The notes below the pieces were generated by a model, which saw nothing but the letters and a program-made list of their open reading frames with translations, was not told where the DNA came from and did not search any database. DNA of 64,000 nucleotides from Planktotalea sp. (GTDB lineage: Bacteria; Pseudomonadota; Alphaproteobacteria; Rhodobacterales; Rhodobacteraceae), in the NCBI RefSeq assembly GCF_018607995.1, contig NZ_JABBAL010000016.1, forward strand, positions 1 through 64,000, in the 5' to 3' direction. Position numbers and translations under genes: made by a program. This document shows, in pieces, positions 35,513 to 44,305 of the stretch (position 1 is its first letter; every line of letters starts with the position of its first letter).

Positions 35513-37039
35513 TTGGAATTTCTGCTCTATTTTAGCGATGTGTTCACGCCTGTGAATTTCGGCTTGCTCTTGATCGGCACGATTGGCGGTTTGATATTAG
35601 GCGCAACGCCCGGCCTGTCACCGACGATGGCAGTCGCTCTGCTTATTCCATTCACGTTCAAACTCGAAGCCGCACAGGGCCTAATTCTTCTCGGTGCCGC
35701 TTACACATCAACCGTCGCAGGGGGTGCTGTTTCGGCGATCTTGCTGAAGATCCCCGGCGCCCCTGCAAACATCGCGACCACGCTCGATGGTCATACAATG
35801 GCGCAAAAGGGCGAGGGCGCGAAAGCGTTGCAGCTCTCGTTCGTCTCCTCTGCCATCGGTGGTGTGTTCGGTGTGATGCTGCTTATCTTCCTCACACCAG
35901 TTCTCGCGAAGTGGGCCTTGGCCTTTGGACCATCGCACCTTTTCTGGCTCGCGATTTTGGGCGTGACAATCATCGGATCACTTGATTCCAGTAGCGTTAT
36001 TAAAGGGTTACTATCAGGCTGCATTGGACTTTGGCTCGCAACGATTGGCTTTGATGACATTATGGGGGCCCAGCGCTTTATCTTTCATCCAGCTGTCAGC
36101 GGGGGCATCAATGTTATTCCTGCGCTGATCGGTCTCTTCGCGATCCCACAAGTTATCACCATGTTCGCAAAAGGGCCCAATGACACAACGGCAGAAGTGA
36201 TCGCCGTAAAGAAACAACCTGTCATGGACTCGATCCGCGAAGTCATCAAACGCAGACGCGCGCTTGGCATTGGCACTGCAATTGGCTCTGTGATCGGCTT
36301 GATCCCCGGTGTGGGCGGGCAAATCGCAGGTCTTGTGGCCTATGATCAAAGCAAAAAATTCAGCCCAGAGCGCGAAAAATTCGGCACCGGCCATTCCGAG
36401 GGTGTGATCGCAGCGGAAGCTGCCAACAATGCAATGGTTGGTCCCAGCCTTGTGCCCTTGCTCACGCTTTCTATCCCCGGTTCGCCTACAGCGGCTGTCC
36501 TTCTAGGTGGCCTCCTGATCCACGGTATTTTCCCGGGCTCGGATCTTTTTGACAATCATCCGGATGTGGCGTGGACGTTCATAAACTCCATGCTGATCGG
36601 TCAAATTCTGATGTGTATCTTTGGGCTCTACGTTGCTGGTCTTGCCGCTTCTGTTGCACGGGTTCCGCACTCGGTGATGGCGGCAATCGTTTTAGGTCTC
36701 GCGCTCTTTGGGAGCTATTCGGTTCAAAACTCCATGGGGGATGTATACGTGATGGCTTCGCTCGGCATTGGTATGTATTTCCTTGAGCGCTTTGGCTTTT
36801 CCGCAGCTCCCTTGGTGTTGGGCCTTATACTTGGCCCCATCGCGGAGGCAAACTTCGTACAAGGCAGCATGATCGCGAACGCAACCAGCGGCCTTGGCCC
36901 CTACTTCCTGACTGGCACGCTGAACTTAACGTTGATCGCGGTCGTTCTAGCCTCCATCGCCTATTCGGTCTGGATGGAACTGCGCCAGATCCGCTACACC
37001 ACCAAGGACGACGCCGTCCATAAAGAGGAGGCGCTGTAA
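35513..37039 (+). CDS. tctA: Tripartite tricarboxylate transporter, large permease (TctA)
   Basis: This 508-residue integral membrane protein is the large subunit of a TTT carrier, with ten or more spans. Conserved motifs are GTIGGLILGATPGLSPTMAV near the N terminus, GAPANIATTLDGHTMAQKGE, and the second repeat GSVIGLIPGVGGQIAGLVAY with GVIAAEAANNA. The two inverted repeats hold the substrate motif. With TTG 35513 as start the length fits the family. It is the first gene of the tctABC-sauS-sauT run. The substrate is inferred from the neighbours, not from tctA itself. Confidence 0.93.
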   Translation: MEFLLYFSDVFTPVNFGLLLIGTIGGLILGATPGLSPTMAVALLIPFTFKLEAAQGLILLGAAYTSTVAGGAVSAILLKIPGAPANIATTLDGHTMAQKGEGAKALQLSFVSSAIGGVFGVMLLIFLTPVLAKWALAFGPSHLFWLAILGVTIIGSLDSSSVIKGLLSGCIGLWLATIGFDDIMGAQRFIFHPAVSGGINVIPALIGLFAIPQVITMFAKGPNDTTAEVIAVKKQPVMDSIREVIKRRRALGIGTAIGSVIGLIPGVGGQIAGLVAYDQSKKFSPEREKFGTGHSEGVIAAEAANNAMVGPSLVPLLTLSIPGSPTAAVLLGGLLIHGIFPGSDLFDNHPDVAWTFINSMLIGQILMCIFGLYVAGLAASVARVPHSVMAAIVLGLALFGSYSVQNSMGDVYVMASLGIGMYFLERFGFSAAPLVLGLILGPIAEANFVQGSMIANATSGLGPYFLTGTLNLTLIAVVLASIAYSVWMELRQIRYTTKDDAVHKEEAL

Positions 37040-37041
37040 TC

Positions 37042-37506
37042 ATGCCCGATCTGCCCCGCAATCAGCATATCATCGCCTCTGGCATCGTCGCCGGTGTGGG
37101 TATTTCCGTTTGCTACCTGAGCTACACGCAACAGCCCTCAGAAGCGTTCACCTTTCCGCGCTTGATCTCAACCGTTTTTGCGGTTCTCGCAATCTGGACA
37201 TTTGGCAAAGCCTTGCTCGGCAAAACCAAAGTCGGCAACGGTCTTTCGATGGAGGCGATGTCGCGCATCACGCCGGGTTTACTAGTGATGTTGGTTTATA
37301 TTTTCTGGGCTGCGAAAGCGCTGGGGTTTTACACAAGCTCGACAATTGCGTTCTTCATCCTACTCAGCCTTTACGATCCTGCCCAGCACAGTGAGATCAA
37401 AAGCTGGATTAGGCGAGCTCTTATTACGGCTGGTTTTCTGGCCATCATGTACGGCCTCTTCGCGATGTTACTCAACGTCTACACGCCGCGAGAGTTTTTT
37501 AACTGA
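37042..37506 (+). CDS. tctB: Tripartite tricarboxylate transporter, small permease (TctB)
   Basis: This 154-residue protein has four membrane spans, the normal count for TctB, and starts two bases after the tctA stop. Sequence between family members is poorly conserved; assignment rests on length, spans (such as ISVCYLSYT, FAVLAIWTFG, MLVYIFWAAKALG) and position between tctA and tctC. It should assemble with TctA in the inner membrane. Confidence 0.88.
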   Translation: MPDLPRNQHIIASGIVAGVGISVCYLSYTQQPSEAFTFPRLISTVFAVLAIWTFGKALLGKTKVGNGLSMEAMSRITPGLLVMLVYIFWAAKALGFYTSSTIAFFILLSLYDPAQHSEIKSWIRRALITAGFLAIMYGLFAMLLNVYTPREFFN

Positions 37507-37560
37507 GTGCTCTGAACTGCAATCGCAGCAGGGCTCAACATTCCTAGGGAGGAAACAAAA

Positions 37561-38529
37561 ATGAAGAATTTACTAGCAGGTGCGGCAATCGCGCTGATGG
37601 GTTTGACCGGGACTGCATACGCGGACGGTCATGCCAACTATCCAGAGCGGCCCGTGATGCTGATGGTCAGCTACGGCGCTGGCGGTGCAACAGACTTTCA
37701 AGCTCGCATCGTGACAATGACAGCAGGAAATGAAGACGCGCTTGGCATGCCGATCGCGATCATCAACAAGCCGGGTGCAGGCGGTCGTGTTGGTTGGAAC
37801 TGGATGGCAACCCAAGCCGAGAGCGATGGCTACACACTTGGTGCATACAACGTGCCACACTTTATCGCACAATCGATCAAAGGCGGCGTTGAGTACTCAG
37901 CGGACAGCTTCGAGCCCATCGCAAACTGGGGCGCGGATCCTGCGGTCTTCGTTGTGGCCGCGGATAGCGAGATGAACTCCATGACAGACGTCGTAGACTT
38001 TGCCAAAGCAAACCCTGGCAAGCTAACATTCTCTGGCGCGGGCCTGTTTGTGGGTCACCACATTGCAGCACTGCAACTTGAAAAAGCGGCAGGTGTGAAG
38101 ATGGCGTATATCCCGTCCAACAAAGGCGGCGCAGGTGCGATGAAATCAGTGATCGCGGGTGAAGTCATGGGCGGCGTCAACAACCTCTCCGATGCGTTCC
38201 GCGCAGCGGCGGCTGGTAATGTAAAGATCCTCGGTGTGTTCGATCTTGAGCGCAACGACTTCTTGCCAGACGTGCCAACGCTGAAAGAGCAAGGCTTTGA
38301 CATCGACAACGCATCCGTGAACTTCCGCGGTGTGATGGTTCCAAAAGGCACGCCACAGGGCATCATCGACAAGCTGGCGGCAACTGTGCCTGCAATGTTC
38401 GAAAATGGCCGTGTCGCAGGCAAGATGAAAGCAGGCGGATCGCCTATGTACATCATGACACGCGATGAAGTGCTCGAAATGTGGGCCGCACGCGAAGAGA
38501 CACTCAAAGAGCTGCTCGCAGGTCTGTAA
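37561..38529 (+). CDS. tctC: Tripartite tricarboxylate transporter, binding protein (TctC/Bug)
   Basis: This 322-residue protein has a signal peptide (MKNLLAGAAIALMGLTGTAY) and a Bug-type fold. Visible family features are YPERPVMLMVSYGAGGATDF, the INKPGAGGRVGWNWM segment and GVMVPKGTPQGIIDKL. A strong GGGAGG site lies seven bases before the ATG, which suggests high translation. In most TTT operons tctC comes first; here it is last. A perfect eight-base hairpin without T run follows at 38541-38564. Confidence 0.93.
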   Translation: MKNLLAGAAIALMGLTGTAYADGHANYPERPVMLMVSYGAGGATDFQARIVTMTAGNEDALGMPIAIINKPGAGGRVGWNWMATQAESDGYTLGAYNVPHFIAQSIKGGVEYSADSFEPIANWGADPAVFVVAADSEMNSMTDVVDFAKANPGKLTFSGAGLFVGHHIAALQLEKAAGVKMAYIPSNKGGAGAMKSVIAGEVMGGVNNLSDAFRAAAAGNVKILGVFDLERNDFLPDVPTLKEQGFDIDNASVNFRGVMVPKGTPQGIIDKLAATVPAMFENGRVAGKMKAGGSPMYIMTRDEVLEMWAAREETLKELLAGL

Positions 38530-38540
38530 CTAAATCTACA

Positions 38541-38564
38541 GCAGGGCGTCAAAACGCGCCCTGC
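38541..38564 (+). repeat. Hairpin after tctC
   Basis: GCAGGGCG and CGCCCTGC form a perfect eight-base stem with an eight-base loop, with no T run after it. It probably protects the tctC message 3' end; transcription can continue into sauS. Confidence 0.6.
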
Positions 38565-38586
38565 CTGCTACTTCTAAGGAATTCTC

Positions 38587-39993
38587 ATGACTGCTTCTCC
38601 AGATCCCATCGCAGAGCTAGATGCCGTGATCGCCCGCGCCCGCACTGCGCAGGTCCGCTTTGAAGCGAACGGTAGTCAAAAACTGTATAATAGTGCCGCT
38701 AAAGCCGTCGCTTGGGCAATTATGGAACCATCGCGCAACAAAGCGCTCGCAGAGCTGTCTGTTAAGACGACAGGTCTTGGCAACGTGCCGGACAAGATAA
38801 CCAAGAACCATCGCAAAACGCTGGGCCTAATGCGCGATATTGCGGATGTGCCGACCTATGGTGTGATTTCTGATAATGAAGAGACTGGCATCACCGAAAT
38901 CGCTCGCCCTATTGGATTGATCGGCGCAGTGGTGCCCTCCACGAATCCCGGCGCAACGCCTGCAAACAACATCATCAACGCTTTGAAATGCGGCAATGCC
39001 ATTGTGCTCTCGCCCTCGCCGAAAGGCGTTCCAACGATGGAGCGTTTGTTGGAACATATCTATGCGGAGTTCGACAAAATTGGTCTCGATCATGATTTGG
39101 TGATGATGGTCCCCGGGCGCGGCTCGAAAGAGCAAACGCAGCGCTTGCTTGAGCAGTCCGATCTGGTTGTCGTGACAGGCTCACAGAACAACGTGAAGCG
39201 CGCATATACTTGCGGCACTCCTGCCGTCGCGGTTGGCGCGGGCAATGTGACTGTGATTGTGGATGAAACCGCTGATTTGAAGGCTGCTGCGGAAAAGATC
39301 AAAGCCTCCAAAACCTTCGACAACGCGACCTCTTGCTCGTCCGAGAACGCGGTCGTTGTGGTCGATGCGGTCTATGACGCATTCGTCGCCGAAATGGCGA
39401 AAACTGGTGGTGTGGTGATCAAAGATGAAAGCCGTATAATCAAAGCGCTCTGGCCAGATGGGCATCTCAATCGAGAAGCGATTGCGCAAGATGCGGATAA
39501 GATGATCACTGCGTTGGACCTTGGAGATGAAGTCCCAGAAGGTACGCAATACGTCGCTGTCGAAACCACAGGCATCGGCCCCGAACATCCGCTCTCTGGC
39601 GAAAAGCTAAGCCGTGTTCTGGCCTTCTATCGCGCCACTGATTTTGACGATGCAGTTGCCACGACGCGACGCATTCAATTGCACATGGGCGCAGGGCATT
39701 CTGTCGGGCTGTACAGCACCGACGATGCCCACGCAACGCAACTGGCCAATGCCATTCCCACGTGCCGCGTGATCGTGAACCAAGCACATTGTTTTGCCAC
39801 GGGTGGTGCGTTCAACAACGGCATGCCGTTCTCGCTTTCAATGGGCTGTGGCTCATGGGGTGGCAATTCGATTGATGACAACCTGCATTGGAAGCATTTC
39901 CTCCAAACCACTAAGATCGTTCGCGAAATCCCCGAGCGTGAGCCTGCGCTTGAGGATATATTCAGCGACTACTGGGCCGAGGTTGGCAAGTGA
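38587..39993 (+). CDS. sauS: CoA-acylating aldehyde dehydrogenase, probable sulfoacetaldehyde dehydrogenase
   Basis: This 468-residue enzyme is of the acylating aldehyde dehydrogenase group (EutE/SauS). The catalytic Cys is C250 in DNATSCSSENAVV. Other family motifs are GLIGAVVPSTNPGATPANNI near the cofactor site, VAVGAGNVTVIVD and MGAGHSVGLYS. SauS of Cupriavidus necator reduces sulfoacetyl-CoA with NADPH to sulfoacetaldehyde. The assignment here rests on the pair with an acyl-CoA ligase (next gene, four-base overlap) and a carrier upstream. Other short CoA aldehydes such as succinate semialdehyde cannot be excluded. No xsc gene is visible in the window. Confidence 0.75.
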   Translation: MTASPDPIAELDAVIARARTAQVRFEANGSQKLYNSAAKAVAWAIMEPSRNKALAELSVKTTGLGNVPDKITKNHRKTLGLMRDIADVPTYGVISDNEETGITEIARPIGLIGAVVPSTNPGATPANNIINALKCGNAIVLSPSPKGVPTMERLLEHIYAEFDKIGLDHDLVMMVPGRGSKEQTQRLLEQSDLVVVTGSQNNVKRAYTCGTPAVAVGAGNVTVIVDETADLKAAAEKIKASKTFDNATSCSSENAVVVVDAVYDAFVAEMAKTGGVVIKDESRIIKALWPDGHLNREAIAQDADKMITALDLGDEVPEGTQYVAVETTGIGPEHPLSGEKLSRVLAFYRATDFDDAVATTRRIQLHMGAGHSVGLYSTDDAHATQLANAIPTCRVIVNQAHCFATGGAFNNGMPFSLSMGCGSWGGNSIDDNLHWKHFLQTTKIVREIPEREPALEDIFSDYWAEVGK

Positions 39994-41471
39994 TCCTCAG
40001 CCAAACGACACCTCCCAAAGGCACTGTGCGCAACTGGCTAGATGCGCGCGCGGAACAAGGGGGCACGGCTTTTGTTTTCCCTGAAACAAACGAAGCTCTA
40101 AGCTGGGCTGAGCTGCGCGACACGGCGAAAACACTTGCCCAAGGGCTCACCGCCCAGCGCGTTGAAAAGGGCGAAAGCCTCGCCATCATCCACCCGAATG
40201 GAAAAGACGGTGTCGTTGCGCTCTATGCTGCGCTTTATGGCGGATTTCGCGCAACGATGATAAATCTGGCGGCTGGTCCTGACGCAATCGCCTATGCGCT
40301 GAACCACTCTGGTGCGCGCTTTGCTTTGGTGCACGAAACGCAGCGAGAAACGTTCAAATCCGTCGCGCCCGCACATATGAGAGCGCTGAACGATTCGCGA
40401 GGCGAAGCCGCGCTGCACGATCTCGCGCCAAAAGATCACGCGCTGCTCATGTATACATCCGGTACCACAGGCAAGCCCAAAGGCGTTGTGCACAGCCATG
40501 CCAGCTTGCTTGCAGGCGGTTGGACGACCGCCATTGCTCATGCGTTAGCACCGCAAGATCGCGGGTTTTGCGTGCTGCCGATCTATCACATCAACGGTCT
40601 TTGCGTGACGGTTATGGGTGCGCTTGTTTCTGGTGGCTCACTCGCCATGGCGTCAAAGTTTTCCACCAGCAAATTCTGGGATCAAGCCGATTGCGCCAAG
40701 GTCACCTGGTTCTCTGTGGTGCCCACAATCATTAGTCATTTACTGCACGGCAAAGCAGAACCAGGCGCCACCTTAAAATCCAATCTGCGCTTTGGGCGCT
40801 CCGCCTCCTCCGCTTTGGCGGTGGAGACGCACACAGCCTTTGAGACACGCTTTGGCGTGCCGATCATCGAGACCATGGGCCTGACAGAAACCGCTGCACA
40901 AATTCTGTCCAATCCACTTGCTCCGAATGAGCGCAAAATCGGCTCTCCCGGCAAAGCCTTTGGCAACGAAGTCCGAATTCTCAACGCTGATCTGATGGAA
41001 GCGAAACTCGGAACTGAGGGCGAGATCGCGGTGCGCGGTCCGAACACATTACTCGAATACTTGCATAATCCCGACGCCACCGCTGCCACATTCGCAGGCC
41101 AGTGGCTGCGCACGGGCGATTTAGGCCGCATGGACGAGGATGGCTATGTTTTTGTGACGGGCCGTCTCAAGGAGTTGATCATCAAAGGTGGCGAAAACAT
41201 CGCCCCGCGCGAAATCGATGAAGCGCTTTATGCCCATCCAGATGTTGTCGAAGCCGCCGCCTTCGCACGGCCTTGCGATAGCTACGGCGAGCGCGTAGAA
41301 GCCGCGGTGAGCCTCAGCAATGGGTCTTCTTTAGCAATGGAGGAGCTAAGGGCACTCTGTGTTGATAAGCTCGGGACGTTTAAGGCACCTGATACGATTC
41401 ATTTGCTTGATGAGTTACCCAAAGGGCCATCGGGAAAGATCCAACGCTTGAAGCTAGTGGATTTAGTATAA
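39990..41471 (+). CDS. sauT: Acyl-CoA ligase, probable sulfoacetate-CoA ligase
   Basis: This 493-residue protein is an AMP-forming acyl-CoA synthetase. The AMP-binding signature YTSGTTGKPKGVVHSH lies at about 152-167. MGLTETAAQ, TGDLGRMDEDGYVFVTGRLK and the C-terminal PKGPSGKIQR with the catalytic lysine are present. The start is a GTG overlapping the dehydrogenase stop (GTGA), so the two are coupled. In the known sau pathway SauT makes sulfoacetyl-CoA. A substrate other than sulfoacetate is possible. The gene ends 20 bases before a convergent tRNA. Confidence 0.72.
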   Translation: MILSQTTPPKGTVRNWLDARAEQGGTAFVFPETNEALSWAELRDTAKTLAQGLTAQRVEKGESLAIIHPNGKDGVVALYAALYGGFRATMINLAAGPDAIAYALNHSGARFALVHETQRETFKSVAPAHMRALNDSRGEAALHDLAPKDHALLMYTSGTTGKPKGVVHSHASLLAGGWTTAIAHALAPQDRGFCVLPIYHINGLCVTVMGALVSGGSLAMASKFSTSKFWDQADCAKVTWFSVVPTIISHLLHGKAEPGATLKSNLRFGRSASSALAVETHTAFETRFGVPIIETMGLTETAAQILSNPLAPNERKIGSPGKAFGNEVRILNADLMEAKLGTEGEIAVRGPNTLLEYLHNPDATAATFAGQWLRTGDLGRMDEDGYVFVTGRLKELIIKGGENIAPREIDEALYAHPDVVEAAAFARPCDSYGERVEAAVSLSNGSSLAMEELRALCVDKLGTFKAPDTIHLLDELPKGPSGKIQRLKLVDLV

Positions 41472-41490
41472 GCAAACATTCTGATTAAGT

Positions 41491-41567
41491 TGGTGGCGAT
41501 GCAGGGATTTGAACCCCGGACACGCGGATTATGATTCCGCTGCTCTAACCAACTGAGCTACATCGCC
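41491..41567 (-). tRNA. tRNA-Met (CAU)
   Basis: The minus strand reads GGCGATG at the 5' end, a D arm, the anticodon stem GCGGA/TCCGC around ATCATAA (anticodon CAT), a T arm with TTCAAAT and CATCGCC-A, with CCA encoded. The full length is 77 bases. The anticodon CAT also serves initiator tRNA and tRNA-Ile(CAU). The D arm and acceptor fit elongator tRNA-Met best; an initiator would lack the first acceptor pair, and here it is G-C. Confidence 0.88.
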
Positions 41568-41639
41568 AACAGGGCGTCGGATACTGGACTGGAAAACGTC
41601 CGTCAAGTTAGAAAAGTGCAGAAAAACATCTCTTTGACA

Positions 41640-42749
41640 TTACGCAACCCCACCATTGATTTCTGAGCGCGCAATTGCGCTCGGCGGGACCGCATTCGCC
41701 TTTAGGACGGCCCAAACCTCTTGTCCAACTTCAAGCTGCATTTGCGCGAGTGCGCGCCGCGTAATACGTGCGAGCAAACGGTCTGATCCCGTGCGCAAAG
41801 CAATCGCAACGCTTGGGCCCTCCCCCGTTTGAATTTCGGTGATCCTCGCAAGCAAAATGTTCTGGCTCGATAGATCTTTCGGCTCCGAAAGGGACAAAAT
41901 AACATCCTGCGCCCTTATCCGCATGCGAACCTTTGCCCCAACCGGTGCCCCGATCTTTGGCACGTGCAGCTGCCCCGCGCTCAGCTCAATAGTACTTAGC
42001 CCATCCGCCTCATGTCCTGAGATTATGCCTTGCACAAGGGCACCCGCATCTTGAACACCGATCAGCTTTACGTTGGCAGGGTCCGCCAAAACATCCTCAA
42101 CAGTGCCGCCTACCACGCTGCACCCATCGCGCAAAACTACTATGTTGTCAGCCAGTTGCACGATTTCTGACATGTCATGCGTCACATAGATCATGGGTGG
42201 ACCACCTTGCGCGCGCAAACGCTCAAAATAGGGTAGGATTTCTTGCTTTCGGGCCGTGTCTAGTGCCGCGAGCGGTTCGTCCATGAGCAACAAGCGCGGC
42301 ACACTCAGCAATGCGCGACCCAAAGCAACGCGTTGTTGTTCCCCGCCCGACAGAGCGGCGATTCTGCGATTCAAAAGCGGCTCGATTCCTAAAGTATCGA
42401 TCATTTTTCGACGTTCGGCTACACTCAGTGGTTCTTTCGCAAACCGCGCTCCAAAGTCGAGGTTTTGTGCAACAGACAGATGCGGAAACAAACGCGCATT
42501 TTGAAACACATAGCCGATCCGGCGTTGATGTGATGGCACATGTATCCCGCCTTGCGCATCAAATAAGACAGTATCGCGGAAAGCGATGCGCCCTTGATCT
42601 GGCGTGGTCAGTCCTGCGATCGCGTTGATCAGGCTGGTTTTTCCGCTACCAGAGCGACCGAATACAACAGTCGTGCCCGCTTTGGTGCGTAGTTGCACAT
42701 CCAGCTCGAATGCACCGAGCTTGCTTTGTATATCGACGTTCAAGCTCAT
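41640..42749 (-). CDS. modC: Molybdate ABC transporter, ATP-binding protein
   Basis: ModC drives molybdate import. It has 369 residues: an ABC domain (1-230; Walker A GRSGSGKTS at 32-40, signature LSGGEQQRVALGRALLS, Walker B LLLMDEPLAALD) and a C-terminal TOBE/MopI domain (290-360) that can bind molybdate. It overlaps modB by four bases. Part of modABC on the minus strand. No ModE gene or Moco riboswitch is seen in the 106-base upstream gap. Confidence 0.95.
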   Translation of the reverse strand: MSLNVDIQSKLGAFELDVQLRTKAGTTVVFGRSGSGKTSLINAIAGLTTPDQGRIAFRDTVLFDAQGGIHVPSHQRRIGYVFQNARLFPHLSVAQNLDFGARFAKEPLSVAERRKMIDTLGIEPLLNRRIAALSGGEQQRVALGRALLSVPRLLLMDEPLAALDTARKQEILPYFERLRAQGGPPMIYVTHDMSEIVQLADNIVVLRDGCSVVGGTVEDVLADPANVKLIGVQDAGALVQGIISGHEADGLSTIELSAGQLHVPKIGAPVGAKVRMRIRAQDVILSLSEPKDLSSQNILLARITEIQTGEGPSVAIALRTGSDRLLARITRRALAQMQLEVGQEVWAVLKANAVPPSAIARSEINGGVA

Positions 42750-43435
42750 AATCCCGCGACCTTTCTTGCAGCGCGTCTGGCCAAGACCTCTGACACAGCC
42801 AGCGCCAATATCGAGACGGCGACAGAGAGCAGGATCAATCGCAGAGCCGCGTCTTCCCCCCCAGGTACTTGCAACAGCGTATAAACCGCGGAGGGCAGCG
42901 TTTCGGTTTGACCAGGTATCGAAGCCACGAATGTGATCGTCGCGCCGAACTCTCCCATCGCTTTGGCGAAGCCCAAAACCGTGCCCGCCAGCAAGGCAGG
43001 CGTGACCAAGGGCAGTGTCACGTAAAGAAACACCGCTGATCTTGACGCGCCAAGCGTCGCGGCGGCGTCTTCTAACCCTTTATCAACCGCCTCTATTCCA
43101 AGCCGAATCGCGCGAACCATAAGGGGAAAGCCCATGATACCCGCCGCAAGCGCCGCGCCTGTCCAGCGAAAGGCAAATGTGATTCCGAAGTATGCCTCAA
43201 GCATGCTGCCAATGGGGCCTTGCTTGCCAAACAGGATCAGCAAGGCATAGCCCGTGACAACTGGGGGCAACACTAAGGGCAAATGAACCGCGATATTGAG
43301 CAGCGATTTTCCGTAAAACTTTTTTCGCGCGAGAAGCCATGCAGTTGCAATCGCGAAGGGTAAACATACCACAGTCGCCAGCAAGGCAATCTGAAGTGAA
43401 AGCGCAACAATCGCCAATTCAGCCGCGCTCAACAT
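42746..43435 (-). CDS. modB: Molybdate ABC transporter, permease
   Basis: ModB is the membrane channel of the molybdate importer, 229 residues with five or six spans. The EAA loop is EDAAATLGASRSAVFLYVTL, the contact with ModC. The start is taken at 43435, where ATG overlaps the modA stop (TAATG); a frame from 43447 adds four residues. Between modA and modC in a tight operon. Confidence 0.94.
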   Translation of the reverse strand: MLSAAELAIVALSLQIALLATVVCLPFAIATAWLLARKKFYGKSLLNIAVHLPLVLPPVVTGYALLILFGKQGPIGSMLEAYFGITFAFRWTGAALAAGIMGFPLMVRAIRLGIEAVDKGLEDAAATLGASRSAVFLYVTLPLVTPALLAGTVLGFAKAMGEFGATITFVASIPGQTETLPSAVYTLLQVPGGEDAALRLILLSVAVSILALAVSEVLARRAARKVAGL

Positions 43436-44199
43436 TACTGACACCACTCCGTTTGATTTTTGGGTATGCCTGCAAAGCCCGATTCCATAAAAACGTGCGA
43501 GCTTTGCATAATCCTGCGAGCAACTTCATGGCTTTGCGCGTTTGCAGTCGCGGTCAGGGCCATTGGGTAGTGGATCGCGGGATACTCTGATGGATCCGGC
43601 TTGAATACCATTTGCACACGATCCTCAGCGAACACGTCGCTTGCGTAGACAAAGGCCAAAGGCACCTCCGCACGTGCGAGTAAGGCAAGGGCCAATCTCA
43701 CATTCGACGTTTCCGCGAGGTGCGGACGTAGCGGTTCTAGCCAGCCTCGGTTAGTCAAATACTGCGCAGTATATTGCCCTGCAGGAACCGAGGACAACTG
43801 CCCAACAGCCAAGCGCCCGCCTTCAAGCGCATCTATTATATCTTTGGCGTTTTCAGCCGTAAACAAAGGACCATCCACCGGACCCGCTAGGACCAAACGA
43901 TTACCAGTCACATCACATCGGCTTTTTGCGGTAATCGCATTTTGAATTTCAAGCCAATCCATCCAATCTGGATGCGCGAAAATCACGATATCTGCATCCG
44001 CGCCCTGCGCCACTTGCCGCGCTAGGGCAGCACTTCCGCCATAAACAGCGATCGCGTCCAAGTCGTTTTCTGCGATAACCCGATCCAAGGCAGTTTTCAA
44101 ACTAGAGGCCGCAAAAATCGTGACACTTTCCGCAAAGGCAGGAAAAGCTCCAATGCAGAGAAACGCAAAAATACGTGAGGTTTGGCGCAAAATCTTCAT
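43435..44199 (-). CDS. modA: Molybdate ABC transporter, binding protein
   Basis: ModA is the periplasmic molybdate-binding protein (254 residues). A signal peptide covers about 1-24 (IFAFLCIGAFPAFA). The binding motifs FAASSLKTALD (near the N terminus) and the later GRLAVGQLSSVPAGQY segment are typical. It is the first gene of modABC and divergent from waaA with 106 bases between starts. Its acceptance of tungstate as well is likely but not visible. Confidence 0.94.
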   Translation of the reverse strand: MKILRQTSRIFAFLCIGAFPAFAESVTIFAASSLKTALDRVIAENDLDAIAVYGGSAALARQVAQGADADIVIFAHPDWMDWLEIQNAITAKSRCDVTGNRLVLAGPVDGPLFTAENAKDIIDALEGGRLAVGQLSSVPAGQYTAQYLTNRGWLEPLRPHLAETSNVRLALALLARAEVPLAFVYASDVFAEDRVQMVFKPDPSEYPAIHYPMALTATANAQSHEVARRIMQSSHVFMESGFAGIPKNQTEWCQ

Positions 44200-44305
44200 G
44201 GCGCGAGTATTTAGAAAGCCACCGTCACGTGCAAGCGCGGCTTGCGCGTTTCACGGCTGCGCGCTAGGGCTGAGATCACGTTTTTGGGAAGGGCACCTCT
44301 CACCT

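Noticed and set aside
44120-44305. N-terminal extension of waaA from ATG 44120
   Set aside because: It runs antisense through modA and lacks family sequence; the membrane anchor starts at 44306.
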